From Nitrincola iocasae (GTDB taxonomy: Bacteria > Pseudomonadota > Gammaproteobacteria > Pseudomonadales > Balneatricaceae), in assembly GCF_008727795.1 (NCBI RefSeq), contig NZ_CP044222.1, positions 2,542,001 to 2,606,000 of the forward strand: a DNA stretch of 64,000 nt. Direction: 5' to 3'. A model generated the notes under the pieces. The model was not told the DNA's origin, ran no database searches, and saw only the letters and a list, made by a program, of their open reading frames with translations. This document shows, one piece after another, positions 9,104 to 16,420 of the stretch; position 1 is the first letter of the stretch, and the number at the start of each line of letters is the position of its first letter. Both the position numbers and the translations under genes were made by a program.

Positions 9104-9862
9104 CTATAGAAGAGCCCCTCCAGAGGCTTCAACACGCTGACCATTAATCCAGCGGCTTTGTTCTGATAACAATGTCACTACAGCACCGCCAATATCATCT
9201 GGCAGGCCAACACGACCCAGTGCAGTTTGCTCGGCTATCATTTGATTTAATTGTGGATTATCCCTTACTGCACCTCCGCCAAAGTCTGTTTCAACGGCAC
9301 CAGGAGCCAACACATTTACTCGAACACCTCTTGATCCCAGTTCAAGAGCCAAATAACGGCTGAATACCTCAACGCCTCCTTTCATAATGGCATAAGCAGC
9401 GTAGCCTGATAGTGCAAAGCGGGTTAGTCCACTTGATATATTCAAAATGCAGCCACCGTCTTTCACTAATGGCAGCAACATTTGGGTCAGAAAAAATACA
9501 CCTTTTAGATGCACATTAAACATAGCATCAAATTGTTGCTCCGTCGTATCTGCAATACTGGTATAAGCGCCGAAACCAGCGTTATTAACCAGAAAGTCGA
9601 ACTGTGTACACTGCCATAACTGCTCTAACTGTTCGTTAAGCCGTAATTTGAAATCACCGAAGCCTGCAACGTTACTACTATCAAGCTGTAATGCTACAGC
9701 CTTACGACCCATTTCATGAATTTGAGCAACGACGGCTCCAGCTTCATCAGCTTTACTGAAGTAGGTGATAATAACGTCGTGTCCTGCTTCGGCAAGTGCT
9801 AAGGCTGTGCTACGACCTATGCCCCGACTGCCACCAGTGATCAATGCAATAGTGGTGTTCAT
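9104..9862 (-). CDS. SDR-family oxidoreductase
   Basis: Classical short-chain dehydrogenase/reductase (252 residues). It has the NAD(P)-binding 'TGGSRGIGR' at the N-terminus, 'NNAGFGAY' in the middle, the catalytic Ser in 'LNISSGL', the YxxxK pair in 'YAAYAIMKGG' and 'VLAPGAVETDF' after it. The substrate cannot be predicted. It is divergent from a LysR gene 105 bp away, the usual arrangement for LysR control of a neighbour. Confidence 0.9.
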   Translation of the reverse strand: MNTTIALITGGSRGIGRSTALALAEAGHDVIITYFSKADEAGAVVAQIHEMGRKAVALQLDSSNVAGFGDFKLRLNEQLEQLWQCTQFDFLVNNAGFGAYTSIADTTEQQFDAMFNVHLKGVFFLTQMLLPLVKDGGCILNISSGLTRFALSGYAAYAIMKGGVEVFSRYLALELGSRGVRVNVLAPGAVETDFGGGAVRDNPQLNQMIAEQTALGRVGLPDDIGGAVVTLLSEQSRWINGQRVEASGGALL

Positions 9863-9967
9863 TGGTAATATCTCCGCGTTAGTTAGTACGCTGAGCAGTT
9901 TATTATTTGCAATTAGCAGAATAAATATTCGAAATTTAGATACACTGTAACGATATTTCGTATAAAG
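9863..9967. promoter_or_regulatory. divergent SDR/LysR control region
   Basis: An AT-rich 105-bp region between divergent genes. A loose inverted repeat (AAATATTCG near 9923, CGATATTT near 9951) has the size of a LysR-type site. No single box is decisive. Confidence 0.35.
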
Positions 9968-10870
9968 GTGACCAAAATGGACCGCATTGCACAGATGCTA
10001 GTTTTTCAACGGGTGGCTGAACTAGGTAGCTTTAGTCGTTGCGCAGAGCAGTTGGGATTACCAAAAGCTACGGTGTCAGATGCAGTGCAACAGTTAGAAA
10101 AATCTCTCGGCAACCGGCTTTTACACCGCACTACGCGCAAAGTCGAACTGACTCAAGATGGCCAGAGTTATTTTCACCGGTGTGTAGAAATACTAGCCGA
10201 TTTTGACGAGTTGCAAATGATGTTTCAGCCACAGGATCAGCAGTTACGCGGTACATTACGTGTAGATATGCCTATTGGGATTGCTAAAGATTTGGTGCTG
10301 CCGCAATTGGAAAATTTTCTCAGCCTGCACCCTGAATTGCATTTACAACTCAGCAGCACAGACCAGAAAGTGGATTTAGTCGCGGAGGGTTTTGACGCTG
10401 TAATTCGTGTTGGTACATTAGCAGACAGCAGTTTAGTGGCCCGTTCTTTAGGTGTTATGCAGCAGGTAAACTGCGTCAGCGCTGCTTATATAAAACGTTT
10501 TGGTATACCACAAACCCTGGCTGAATTATCGCAGCATCGGTTGGTTAATTACAGCCAACAACTTAGCGGTAATAAGGCAACATTTGACTATCTTCATGAA
10601 GGAAAGGAACTCAGCATTGTGATGCAAACCCAAATTACGGTCAACAACTCTGAGGCCTATACCGCTGCTTGCCTGGCTGGGTTAGGCATTATTCAGGTAC
10701 CACTTGCCGGCGTCAAAACACAATTAGAAAGAGCGGATTTACTGCAGATATTACCGGAGCACAATCCGCCACCTATGCCGATCTCCCTATTATATCCCAA
10801 CCGCAAGACGTTGAGCCGAAAAATACGGGTATTTATGCAATGGCTGGAGCAGCTATCAATGAAACAATAG
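9968..10870 (+). CDS. LysR-family transcriptional regulator
   Basis: LysR regulator (300 residues) with the N-terminal winged helix 'FQRVAELGSFSRCAEQLGLP' and 'LLHRTTRKVELTQDG', followed by a periplasmic-binding-like effector domain. The first methionine is 6 bases upstream of a second ATG-compatible start ('MTKMDRI'). It probably regulates the divergent SDR gene. The effector is unknown. Confidence 0.92.
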   Translation: MTKMDRIAQMLVFQRVAELGSFSRCAEQLGLPKATVSDAVQQLEKSLGNRLLHRTTRKVELTQDGQSYFHRCVEILADFDELQMMFQPQDQQLRGTLRVDMPIGIAKDLVLPQLENFLSLHPELHLQLSSTDQKVDLVAEGFDAVIRVGTLADSSLVARSLGVMQQVNCVSAAYIKRFGIPQTLAELSQHRLVNYSQQLSGNKATFDYLHEGKELSIVMQTQITVNNSEAYTAACLAGLGIIQVPLAGVKTQLERADLLQILPEHNPPPMPISLLYPNRKTLSRKIRVFMQWLEQLSMKQ

Positions 10871-10972
10871 TTACATTGATAGCTGCTGTCTCATACAAGA
10901 TGCAAACTTGTTGTTGATTATTACAATAAGTATATAACCCAATTTTGTTAGCCCTTCTCCCAAGAGCTTGCG

Positions 10973-11452
10973 TTAACGACTGTGAAGCAATACTTTTTTC
11001 AGCAGATTGGCTAATTGCAGCCTTTCATCCTTATTCAGGGCTTCAAGCATCACCTCCATATTATCAAGATGATCCTGCAGAGCCGCGTCCAGTTTTTGTT
11101 GACCGGGTTCCGTAAGCATGACTTTACAGCTACGTCGATCATCTTCACTGGCTATACGCTCAATAAATCCACGTTGAACCAGTTTTTCAATTCGGGTACT
11201 CATCGCACCGGAAGACAGCATCAAGGTTTGATACAACTCCGTGGGCGTCAAAGGCACTTGGCTGCGGCGTAAGGTGGCCAAAATATCAAATTCAATACCA
11301 CTCAATTCATGCTGATCAAAAGCTGTATCGATTTGTTTGCGCCAGATTGAGCTCACTCGCCCTAACCTGCCGACAACGCCCATCGCTGAACAATCCAGAT
11401 CAGGTCTGGCATCACGCCACTGTCGCAAAATATGATCAACTGAATCCTGCAT
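10973..11452 (-). CDS. MarR-family transcriptional regulator
   Basis: Winged-helix dimeric repressor (159 residues) with 'LSGIEFDILATLRRS' leading into the DNA-binding helices and the wing 'ERIASEDDRRSCKVMLTEPG', which is diagnostic of MarR. It is divergent from a drug/metabolite exporter 126 bp away. The spacer carries two matching palindromes that are likely its operators, so it probably represses both itself and the exporter. Confidence 0.93.
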   Translation of the reverse strand: MQDSVDHILRQWRDARPDLDCSAMGVVGRLGRVSSIWRKQIDTAFDQHELSGIEFDILATLRRSQVPLTPTELYQTLMLSSGAMSTRIEKLVQRGFIERIASEDDRRSCKVMLTEPGQQKLDAALQDHLDNMEVMLEALNKDERLQLANLLKKVLLHSR

Positions 11453-11466
11453 AGCATCACCCCCAA

Positions 11467-11490
11467 AAGTATCTTACTAAAAAGATACTT
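11467..11490. promoter_or_regulatory. probable MarR operator 1
   Basis: Perfect inverted repeat AAGTATCTT (11467-11475), 6-base centre, AAGATACTT (11482-11490), 15 bp upstream of the MarR start codon. Confidence 0.65.
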
Positions 11491-11513
11491 GATCATAAGG
11501 ATTTTTTCCATTA

Positions 11514-11555
11514 CTCTTCAAAAAGTATCTTTTGATAGAGATACTTTTTGAAGAG
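11514..11555. promoter_or_regulatory. probable MarR operator 2 (17-bp perfect palindrome arms)
   Basis: Perfect 17-bp inverted repeat (11514-11530 with 11539-11555, 8-base centre) whose inner arms repeat the AAGTATCT/AGATACTT of operator 1. It lies 25 bp upstream of the exporter ATG. The flanking arms exceed a normal MarR site, so the transcript could also form a hairpin in the exporter leader. Confidence 0.65.
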
Positions 11556-11578
11556 CAATAAACCAGGACAGGATAGTA

Positions 11579-12478
11579 ATGAAACCCATACAGTCACTCA
11601 CAACCCTAGTGCTTACTGCCCTTGCCCCCATCGTTTGGGGCAGCACCTACATAGTGACCACTGAGCTGCTCCCAGCGAACAGCCCTTTGATTGCATCCAT
11701 GCTCAGATCACTGCCTGCAGGTCTCATCCTGGTATTACTTTCTCAACACCTGCCCAACGGCAAATGGTGGGGAAAGCTAGCCGCATTGGGGTTTCTTAAT
11801 ATTGGTTTCTTTTTCTACTGTCTGTTCTATGCGGCTACTTACCTGCCAGGCGGCATGGCCGCATTAATCATGTCGACGCAGCCAGTACTGGTGATGGTAT
11901 TGAGCTATGTTCTGCTGAAAAGTGATTTTAATTACAAACATGTAATCGCATGCCTATTAGGGATAACGGGTATTGCCTTACTGGTTCTCAATCATCAGGC
12001 AGATTTAGATGCCAAAGGCATTTTTGTTGGCTTATGTGGTGCCGTAAGCATGGCGTCGGGTGTTGTTCTGACCAAGCACTGGGGACGGCCACCAGCAATG
12101 ACATTACTAAATTTCACCGGGTGGCAACTGCTATTGGGCGGATTAATGCTGCTTCCCGTCTCGCTGTGGATGGAAGGCTTCCCACAAGATCTGAACCTGA
12201 AGAACTACCTGGGCTACGGCTATTTGGCCATATTGGGAGCCATTATCTCCTACTCACTTTGGTTCCGTGGTATTGAGAAATTGCCAACCATCACGGTGTC
12301 ATTTCTCGGACTTTTGAGCAGCGTGTCAGCCGTCATGTTGGGTTACTTCATTCTGGATCAGTCACTTACCTGGCTACAACTGGCTGGCGCCCTATCCATC
12401 TTGATTTCTATTCTGTTGGCGTCCTCTTACACAGGCCGCTTAACGTCTCCCCCTGTTTTGAAAGCAAATAAGGAATGA
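11579..12478 (+). CDS. EamA/DMT-family transporter
   Basis: Inner-membrane drug/metabolite transporter (299 residues) with about ten hydrophobic segments forming two EamA repeats. 'APIVWGSTYIVTTELLP' at the start and 'ALLVLNHQ' at the end of repeat 1 are typical. Control by the divergent MarR protein is likely. A four-base overlap (ATGA) connects it to the broken flavoreductase gene downstream, so the two once formed an operon. Substrate unknown. Confidence 0.9.
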   Translation: MKPIQSLTTLVLTALAPIVWGSTYIVTTELLPANSPLIASMLRSLPAGLILVLLSQHLPNGKWWGKLAALGFLNIGFFFYCLFYAATYLPGGMAALIMSTQPVLVMVLSYVLLKSDFNYKHVIACLLGITGIALLVLNHQADLDAKGIFVGLCGAVSMASGVVLTKHWGRPPAMTLLNFTGWQLLLGGLMLLPVSLWMEGFPQDLNLKNYLGYGYLAILGAIISYSLWFRGIEKLPTITVSFLGLLSSVSAVMLGYFILDQSLTWLQLAGALSILISILLASSYTGRLTSPPVLKANKE

Positions 12479-12992
12479 GTATGAAGCTTATCGTTATTTC
12501 TGGCAGCCAACGTGCCCAGTCGAAAAGTCTGTTGGTGGCACAATATCTACACCACCTAGCCGAAACCCATTTTGATCAGGTTCAAGTCTACGATCTGCAT
12601 GAACTCAACTTGCCACTCTGGAATGAAGGTGTGTGGAGTGGCATGGCATGGCGACCCCAGCATTAAAAAACTTTCTTATGCTGACTACAGATGCGGAACT
12701 GGCGCATAAACCGGCCTTGGCGGTGAGTGTGTCAGCGAGTATCAACGGCATCTACCCCATCAGCGAGCTGCGTCTAACCGGCAGCAAAAACAACCATGTA
12801 TGCTTTCTGCCAGATCACCTGGTTTTCCGCGAGGTCGATAAATTATTTGATGCCAATCAGCCGTGCCTTGAGGAAGCCATGCAATCAAGGAGTGAATACA
12901 CAATTCAATTACTGGCCGCCTATGCGCGTGCACTTAAGCCGGTGCATCAGGATATGCTGAATGCTGGCAAAGCGTTTCGCTATGGAATGTAA
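12475..12992 (+). pseudogene. NAD(P)H-dependent flavoreductase, broken by internal deletion
   Basis: Flavodoxin-like FMN reductase family. The N-terminal part (12475-12666) has the flavin-binding 'VISGSQRAQSKS' and 'DLHELNLPLWNEGVW'. The C-terminal part, in another frame from about 12633, begins 'EWHGMATPALKNF'. In intact relatives about 30 residues lie between these two blocks. Here they are joined directly and out of frame, at a point where 'GTGTGGAGTGG' fits both sides. A deletion between short repeats explains both the missing codons and the frameshift. The C-terminal half could start at GTG 12633 but would lack the flavin site. Probably non-functional. Confidence 0.75.
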
Positions 12993-13074
12993 GGATTAGT
13001 GGCCGATGTTGGTGTAGACACTCTCCTTGTGACCGTAGCGAGGAGGTGTCCACTACTCGGGTGGTAACCTACAT

Positions 13075-13104
13075 TGATAAAGCCGCTTGTGGGCGGCTTT
13101 ATCA
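13075..13104. terminator. hairpin between flavoreductase pseudogene and rsgA remnant
   Basis: Perfect 12-bp inverted repeat 13075-13086 / 13093-13104 with a 6-base loop, located between convergent genes. The lack of a T-run after either arm makes strong intrinsic termination uncertain. Confidence 0.6.
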
Positions 13105-13112
13105 GAGTTACT

Positions 13113-13437
13113 CTATTTCCTCCTCGCCTTGGTAGACACCACTGACTTCACCATCTTGCTAAACTGTCTTTCCCCCGCACGTCGCTCCTGCAGCGAGGCC
13201 GTGTTTCTAGCCTGTTCAGCATTAAGTTTCTGAAAGTTAGTTAACCGTCGTGCATCAAGTGAACCTTCATCAATTGCCTGCCGCACCGCACAACCCGGTT
13301 CCGCTTTGTGCTGGCAATCACTAAAGCGGCACTCTGTAGCCAGCGCGTCAATATCAGAAAAGGTACGACGAATACCATCGTCACACTCGGTCAGCTGCAG
13401 TTCGCGCATACCCGGTGTATCAATCAGCACAGCGCCA
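13113..13437 (-). pseudogene. rsgA: rsgA C-terminal fragment, cut by IS element
   Basis: The last ~108 residues of ribosome small-subunit-dependent GTPase A. It begins inside the G3 region ('HGAVLIDTPGMREL') at the IS junction and keeps the C-terminal zinc motif (C-R-F-S-D-C-Q-H, then C six residues later). The OB-fold, the P-loop (G1) and the G4 motif are missing, so it cannot act as a GTPase. The reading frame runs into the IS end without a stop. The missing 5' part is not found on the other side of the IS. An intact rsgA may exist elsewhere in the genome. Confidence 0.85.
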
Positions 13438-13445
13438 TGTAGTGG

Positions 13446-14270
13446 TCAAGTAAAACTGGCCACCGGTTTATAGTTAATCCAGTACTGTTCCTCTGCCTGA
13501 TTCGGACTCATTCCATTGTTATGCCGGTGTGGTCGAAGCTGACTATAATACCCGATTAAATACTTCACTACGTGATGCTGCGCCTGAACGAGTGAGTGGT
13601 AGCCGTAGGTAGGCACCCATTCAACCTTCAAGCTTCTAAAAAAACGCTCCATTGGTGCATTATCCCAGCAGTTACCACGTCGGCTAAGGCTCTGCTTTAT
13701 TTGACACTTCCAGAGCGTCTGACGGAATTTACGACTCGTATAATGGCTACCCTGGTCACTATGGAACATCACGCCTTTCGGTCGACCACGGCTCTCATAC
13801 GCCATTTTTAGTGCATTGCTGGTAAGCTCACTGTCTGGCGATAGCGACATCGCCCAGCCCACTGGCTTACGTGCAAATAAATCAATGACAACCGCTAAAT
13901 AAGCCCAGCGATTGCCAGTCCAGATGTACGTGACATCGCCACACCAGATGCAGTTTGGCGCATCAACGTTAAACTGGCGGTCTAAATGATTCGGTATCTG
14001 AACATGTTCATCACCTGTTTTCTTATATGTGTGACCAGGTACCTGGCAACTGATAAGTCCAAGCTTTTCCATCAAGCGTCCGGCTCGATAGCGGCTCAAT
14101 GGCACGTTCTGATTGGTAGCCATTTCCGCAATGCTTCGTGCACCCGCAGAGCCCTCGCTCGCGCGAAAGAGCTCCCTAACGACTGCCTGTTCTACGGTCT
14201 TTTTCGCACATACAGGCTTTTTTGAACGTTGTTTCCAGTACCTGAAGCTGCTGCGGTGCACGCCAAACAC
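13446..14270 (-). CDS. IS3-family transposase OrfB (DDE catalytic domain)
   Basis: Contains the rve integrase core: Asp in 'WCGDVTYIW', Asp in 'MFHSDQGSHY' and Glu in 'APMERFFRSLK', the last two separated by 35 residues (DD(35)E). The listed start is a weak GTG. The frame is open upstream to the slippery site at 14360-14366, so the active transposase is expected to be the OrfAB fusion made by -1 frameshifting. The stop lies inside the inverted repeat. It looks intact, so the IS may still be active. Confidence 0.92.
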   Translation of the reverse strand: MFGVHRSSFRYWKQRSKKPVCAKKTVEQAVVRELFRASEGSAGARSIAEMATNQNVPLSRYRAGRLMEKLGLISCQVPGHTYKKTGDEHVQIPNHLDRQFNVDAPNCIWCGDVTYIWTGNRWAYLAVVIDLFARKPVGWAMSLSPDSELTSNALKMAYESRGRPKGVMFHSDQGSHYTSRKFRQTLWKCQIKQSLSRRGNCWDNAPMERFFRSLKVEWVPTYGYHSLVQAQHHVVKYLIGYYSQLRPHRHNNGMSPNQAEEQYWINYKPVASFT

Positions 14271-14314
14271 CTCACACAGCTTCGTTACCGGGTAGCTCGT
14301 CTTGAGTTTCTCGA

Positions 14315-14626
14315 TTATCGAGAATTGTTCAGAGAGTCCGACATCAAGAGAGCGGTAGCCTTTTTTAATATATCTTTTTCCATTTCAACTTCGCGGATAC
14401 GTTTCTCAAGCTCGCGTATTCTAAGTTGATCTGGTGTCATTGGTGTTGCTTTTGGACTTTCACCACCACGCTCTTTTCGTAGCTGGCGAACCCATTTATC
14501 CATGGTCGAATGTCCGACATTCATGGCTTCAGCCGCATCTCGAATAGAGTAATTTTGGTCGACTACCAGCTGTGCTGCTTCGAGTCTGAATTCAGGGCTG
14601 AAATTTCGGTTTGGTCTTCTGGTCAT
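14315..14626 (-). CDS. IS3-family transposase OrfA (DNA-binding)
   Basis: Helix-turn-helix transposase_8 protein (103 residues) with 'FSPEFRLEAAQLVVDQNYSI' and a leucine-zipper-like C-terminus 'LRIRELEKRIREVEMEKDIL'. It overlaps the upstream-extended orfB frame, and the -1 slippery heptamer sits after its leucine zipper. On its own OrfA usually acts as a regulator of transposition. Confidence 0.9.
   Translation of the reverse strand: MTRRPNRNFSPEFRLEAAQLVVDQNYSIRDAAEAMNVGHSTMDKWVRQLRKERGGESPKATPMTPDQLRIRELEKRIREVEMEKDILKKATALLMSDSLNNSR
14360..14366 (-). promoter_or_regulatory. programmed -1 frameshift site A_AAA_AAG
   Basis: On the minus strand the orfA codons read TTA-AAA-AAG, giving the canonical IS3/IS150 heptamer A_AAA_AAG in the correct phase. 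After a -1 slip the frame continues without a stop into orfB and reads 'YRSLDVGLSEQFSIIEKLK'. Confidence 0.85.
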
Positions 14627-14685
14627 ATTGTCACCTAATTATCTCTTGGTGCATGATAGCACCTCTAATTAGATGGCCAAATTAA

Positions 14686-14841
14686 CTATGCCACTACATT
14701 TCCCAGTTCGTCACGAATATGGGAATACAGACGGTTTCCAATACCCCGACCAACATAAAATGTCTCGCCATTGCGCGGGTCGATAAGCCGATAAACATAG
14801 TTTTTCAGCTTTTCAATTACTTCGGCTGGAAATTTATCCAA
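14686..14841 (-). pseudogene. GIY-YIG (LEM-3-like) cassette protein, C-terminus lost to IS
   Basis: 51 residues starting at TTG 14841, preceded by GGAG at a 6-base spacing. The text 'NYVYRLIDPRNGETFYVGRG' is the beginning of a GIY-YIG nuclease domain of the LEM-3-like type (Y..Y and YVG elements). After 'HIRDELG' the frame enters the IS inverted repeat and stops at a TAG in it. The gene is too short for its short promoters to appear in most gene calls. It starts 31 bases after the attC core at 14873-14879 and is therefore the fifth cassette of the array, truncated by the IS. Confidence 0.75.
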
Positions 14842-14872
14842 AACGACTCCTCGTGGACTTGGTCAGCTATAG

Positions 14873-14950
14873 CTCTAACGCCAAAGCACACGGGCGGCCA
14901 CGCAGTGGCCGCCAACGACGGCGACGGCGACGTGATGCGACTTGTTAGAG
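14873..14950 (-). repeat. integron attC site 1 (78 bp)
   Basis: Reading on the minus strand: R'' CTCTAAC (14950-14944), then AAGTCGC-type L'' sequence, a perfect GCGGCCAC/GTGGCCGC hairpin in the variable centre, and R' GTTAGAG (14879-14873). The R'' and R' cores are fully complementary. The stop codon of the HEPN-like gene (TAA 14947-14945) lies inside R'', as is common for cassettes. Confidence 0.85.
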
Positions 14951-15835
14951 CCTTCTCCGCTCATTGCTTCCTGAACTATACGTCAGATAGTTTCCGCGAT
15001 AACCCAAGAGCCTCAACAGATACTCTCGAATCAAATCATGAATATAGTCATACATTTCGCTTTTCCATGAATAGGACTTTCTCGAGATTCCTGAGTGAAT
15101 GATCTCATTCCGTAATGCGGTCACCTGCTTTAGCTCTGTTTTCATTCCTGACCTTGTAAACATCATGGACAGCAGTTCTCCAAAGCTGAAACTATCTCGG
15201 CCCTTTGTCGGTTTCGGAACCTTTCTAAAGAACCCATTAACATATGGAATGCCTTCAGTCCTAGCAAATGTATCTTTGAGACTTTCCAAAATTGTAAAAG
15301 CTATGATGAGCTTAAGTTCTAGCGGCTGCCTTCGTCGTTCGGCTTCGACTAAATAATGTATTACTACCCTCAAATTTCTACAACTCTCTAAGAGTTTATA
15401 TTTCTCGTAGCAATCATTAATAAAACCTACCACGTCCTTTCCATCAGCAATGTCTATGGTTGGTCTGAAGAAATTTGCCTCTCCAATAGCAGCATGACTG
15501 CTTCCAAGCCCAGATCCATCTGGGTATTCATAACCAACACGCCCCACCATCGAGAGTCCAGCGAAAGACAAAAGCCAACAAATCCGATCAAGGATATCAA
15601 GCATCGACGTCACATCTTCTTTTCGGACGTTTGAGATGATTGCACTGGACGTCACAATCAGTTGCCCAAAAGGTATCGAGTGTGGGTTGGTGATCACATC
15701 TTCGCGCTGAACAATTTTTACTCGCACGCTATCACATTCAAAATTCAACGTGTCACGAATTACCTTATTTCCATACCGCGTAATTTCGTGGCCACAACCC
15801 AAGTAATTAATCAATTGCGCCCTAAGATCGGCCAT
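14945..15835 (-). CDS. HEPN-like (ApeA-type) cassette protein
   Basis: About 296 residues. I chose ATG 15835 because AAGGAG (15846-15841) precedes it by five bases; a GTG two codons earlier overlaps that site. The C-terminal third is helical and carries 'ALRNEIIHSG', an R-N-x3-H motif typical of HEPN RNase-like domains, preceded by 'IAFTILESLKD' as in ApeA-like HEPN proteins. The N-terminal part is not recognisable. HEPN proteins often act as RNases in toxin-antitoxin and phage-defence systems (established); such a role here is inference. It is a single-gene cassette flanked by attC 1 and 2, with codon use clearly more AT-rich than core neighbours. Confidence 0.7.
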   Translation of the reverse strand: MADLRAQLINYLGCGHEITRYGNKVIRDTLNFECDSVRVKIVQREDVITNPHSIPFGQLIVTSSAIISNVRKEDVTSMLDILDRICWLLSFAGLSMVGRVGYEYPDGSGLGSSHAAIGEANFFRPTIDIADGKDVVGFINDCYEKYKLLESCRNLRVVIHYLVEAERRRQPLELKLIIAFTILESLKDTFARTEGIPYVNGFFRKVPKPTKGRDSFSFGELLSMMFTRSGMKTELKQVTALRNEIIHSGISRKSYSWKSEMYDYIHDLIREYLLRLLGYRGNYLTYSSGSNERRRL

Positions 15836-15848
15836 CTGCACTCCTTAG

Positions 15849-15937
15849 CTCTAACGCCATGGTTGGGGCCGGAACGCAGCGCAAGCGTAGAGGAGGTCCC
15901 AGCCGCGTCAGCGGCGAACAACACTACTTTGTTAGGA
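15849..15937 (-). repeat. integron attC site 2 (89 bp)
   Basis: Minus strand: R'' TCCTAAC (15937-15931) followed by AAAGTAGTG, a GC-rich centre with GCCGCTGACGCGGC hairpin, and R' GTTAGAG (15855-15849) preceded by CATGGC. It lies between the two-gene cassette and the HEPN cassette. Confidence 0.8.
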
Positions 15938-16204
15938 TTAACCTCTTGCATCTCGGCCTGGCTCATCCTCTGCAACTCTAAACCTCCAATAACGATCAGG
16001 CTTCACCCACACAACGTTTGTTTCAGTGAGTTTCCTAAAAGCAGTAAGGACGTTACGATTTAACACCAGATTCCCATCACTGTTTTCTCTTAGGAGATTC
16101 TCATGATCTCCCTTAACTAGATAATCAACCACATCGTCTTGATAAATACAGCCATCTTTTTCAAGAGCCGAAAGCATCCATGCAGAGACGGCATCTGGAG
16201 TCAT
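15938..16204 (-). CDS. DUF6953-like small cassette protein
   Basis: 88 residues: 'MTPDAVSAWMLSALEKDGCI' then 'YQDDVVDYLVKGDHENLL' and the conserved 'AFRKLTETNVVWVKPDRYWR'. I recall this as the DUF6953 family of unknown function; the name should be checked. Its ATG overlaps the upstream stop (TAATG at 16206-16202), so it is translationally coupled to the YodC-like gene in the same cassette. The short winged-helix-like pattern would fit a nucleic-acid or regulatory protein, but this is only a guess. Confidence 0.7.
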   Translation of the reverse strand: MTPDAVSAWMLSALEKDGCIYQDDVVDYLVKGDHENLLRENSDGNLVLNRNVLTAFRKLTETNVVWVKPDRYWRFRVAEDEPGRDARG

Positions 16205-16395
16205 TACGATTCATCCTTTTTCACATATTCTAATGATTCAGTAGCGAATATACCTTGTTCAAGCTTTTTACCCGCAAACCACTGACATATGTATGAAGTA
16301 CCAGAAGCATTGTTTTTACTTTTGATAGTCATGTCTGGCCCGCCAGATTTAAGTTTAACAATTTCACCTATCTGAAATTCTGTTGTATTACTCAT
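16204..16395 (-). CDS. YodC-like DUF2158 small protein
   Basis: 63 residues, 'FQIGEIVKLKSGGPDMTI' followed by 'YICQWFAGKKLEQGIF', the complete DUF2158 (YodC-family) pattern. Strong AGGAG 7 bases upstream of ATG 16395. Function unknown for the family; it is common in mobile DNA and integron cassettes. It is the first gene of a two-gene cassette. Confidence 0.85.
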   Translation of the reverse strand: MSNTTEFQIGEIVKLKSGGPDMTIKSKNNASGTSYICQWFAGKKLEQGIFATESLEYVKKDES

Positions 16396-16420
16396 GGATT
16401 TACTCCTTTTTTGAGTTTTA

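Larger units (their letters stand above)
13438..14698 (-). mobile_element. IS3-family insertion sequence, about 1.26 kb
   Basis: A two-gene IS with orfA and orfB transposase genes on the minus strand. The ends both begin TGTAGTGG, and the imperfect inverted repeats extend about 27 bp (13438-13464 and 14672-14698, sharing GGCCA at the inner side). There is no direct target duplication: the flanks are rsgA sequence on the left and a GIY-YIG cassette on the right, which are unrelated genes. The element therefore marks a deletion or recombination junction rather than a simple insertion. Confidence 0.88.

Noticed and set aside
13000..13070. Second insertion-sequence end suggested by GACACTCTCCT and AGGAGGTGTC
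   Set aside because: The imperfect inverted repeat has no matching partner elsewhere in the window and no transposase fragment nearby.
13434..14703. Target-site duplication around the IS element
   Set aside because: Bases next to the two TGTAGTGG ends (GCGCCA on the left, TTTCCC on the right) give no direct repeat, whichever way the end is trimmed by one or two bases.
14719..15102. 127-codon plus-strand frame across attC 1
   Set aside because: It runs antisense through the GIY-YIG fragment, the attC site and the end of the HEPN gene; no recognisable protein and no ribosome site.
15662..16063. 133-codon plus-strand frame across attC 2
   Set aside because: Antisense to two cassettes and the attC; shadow frame.
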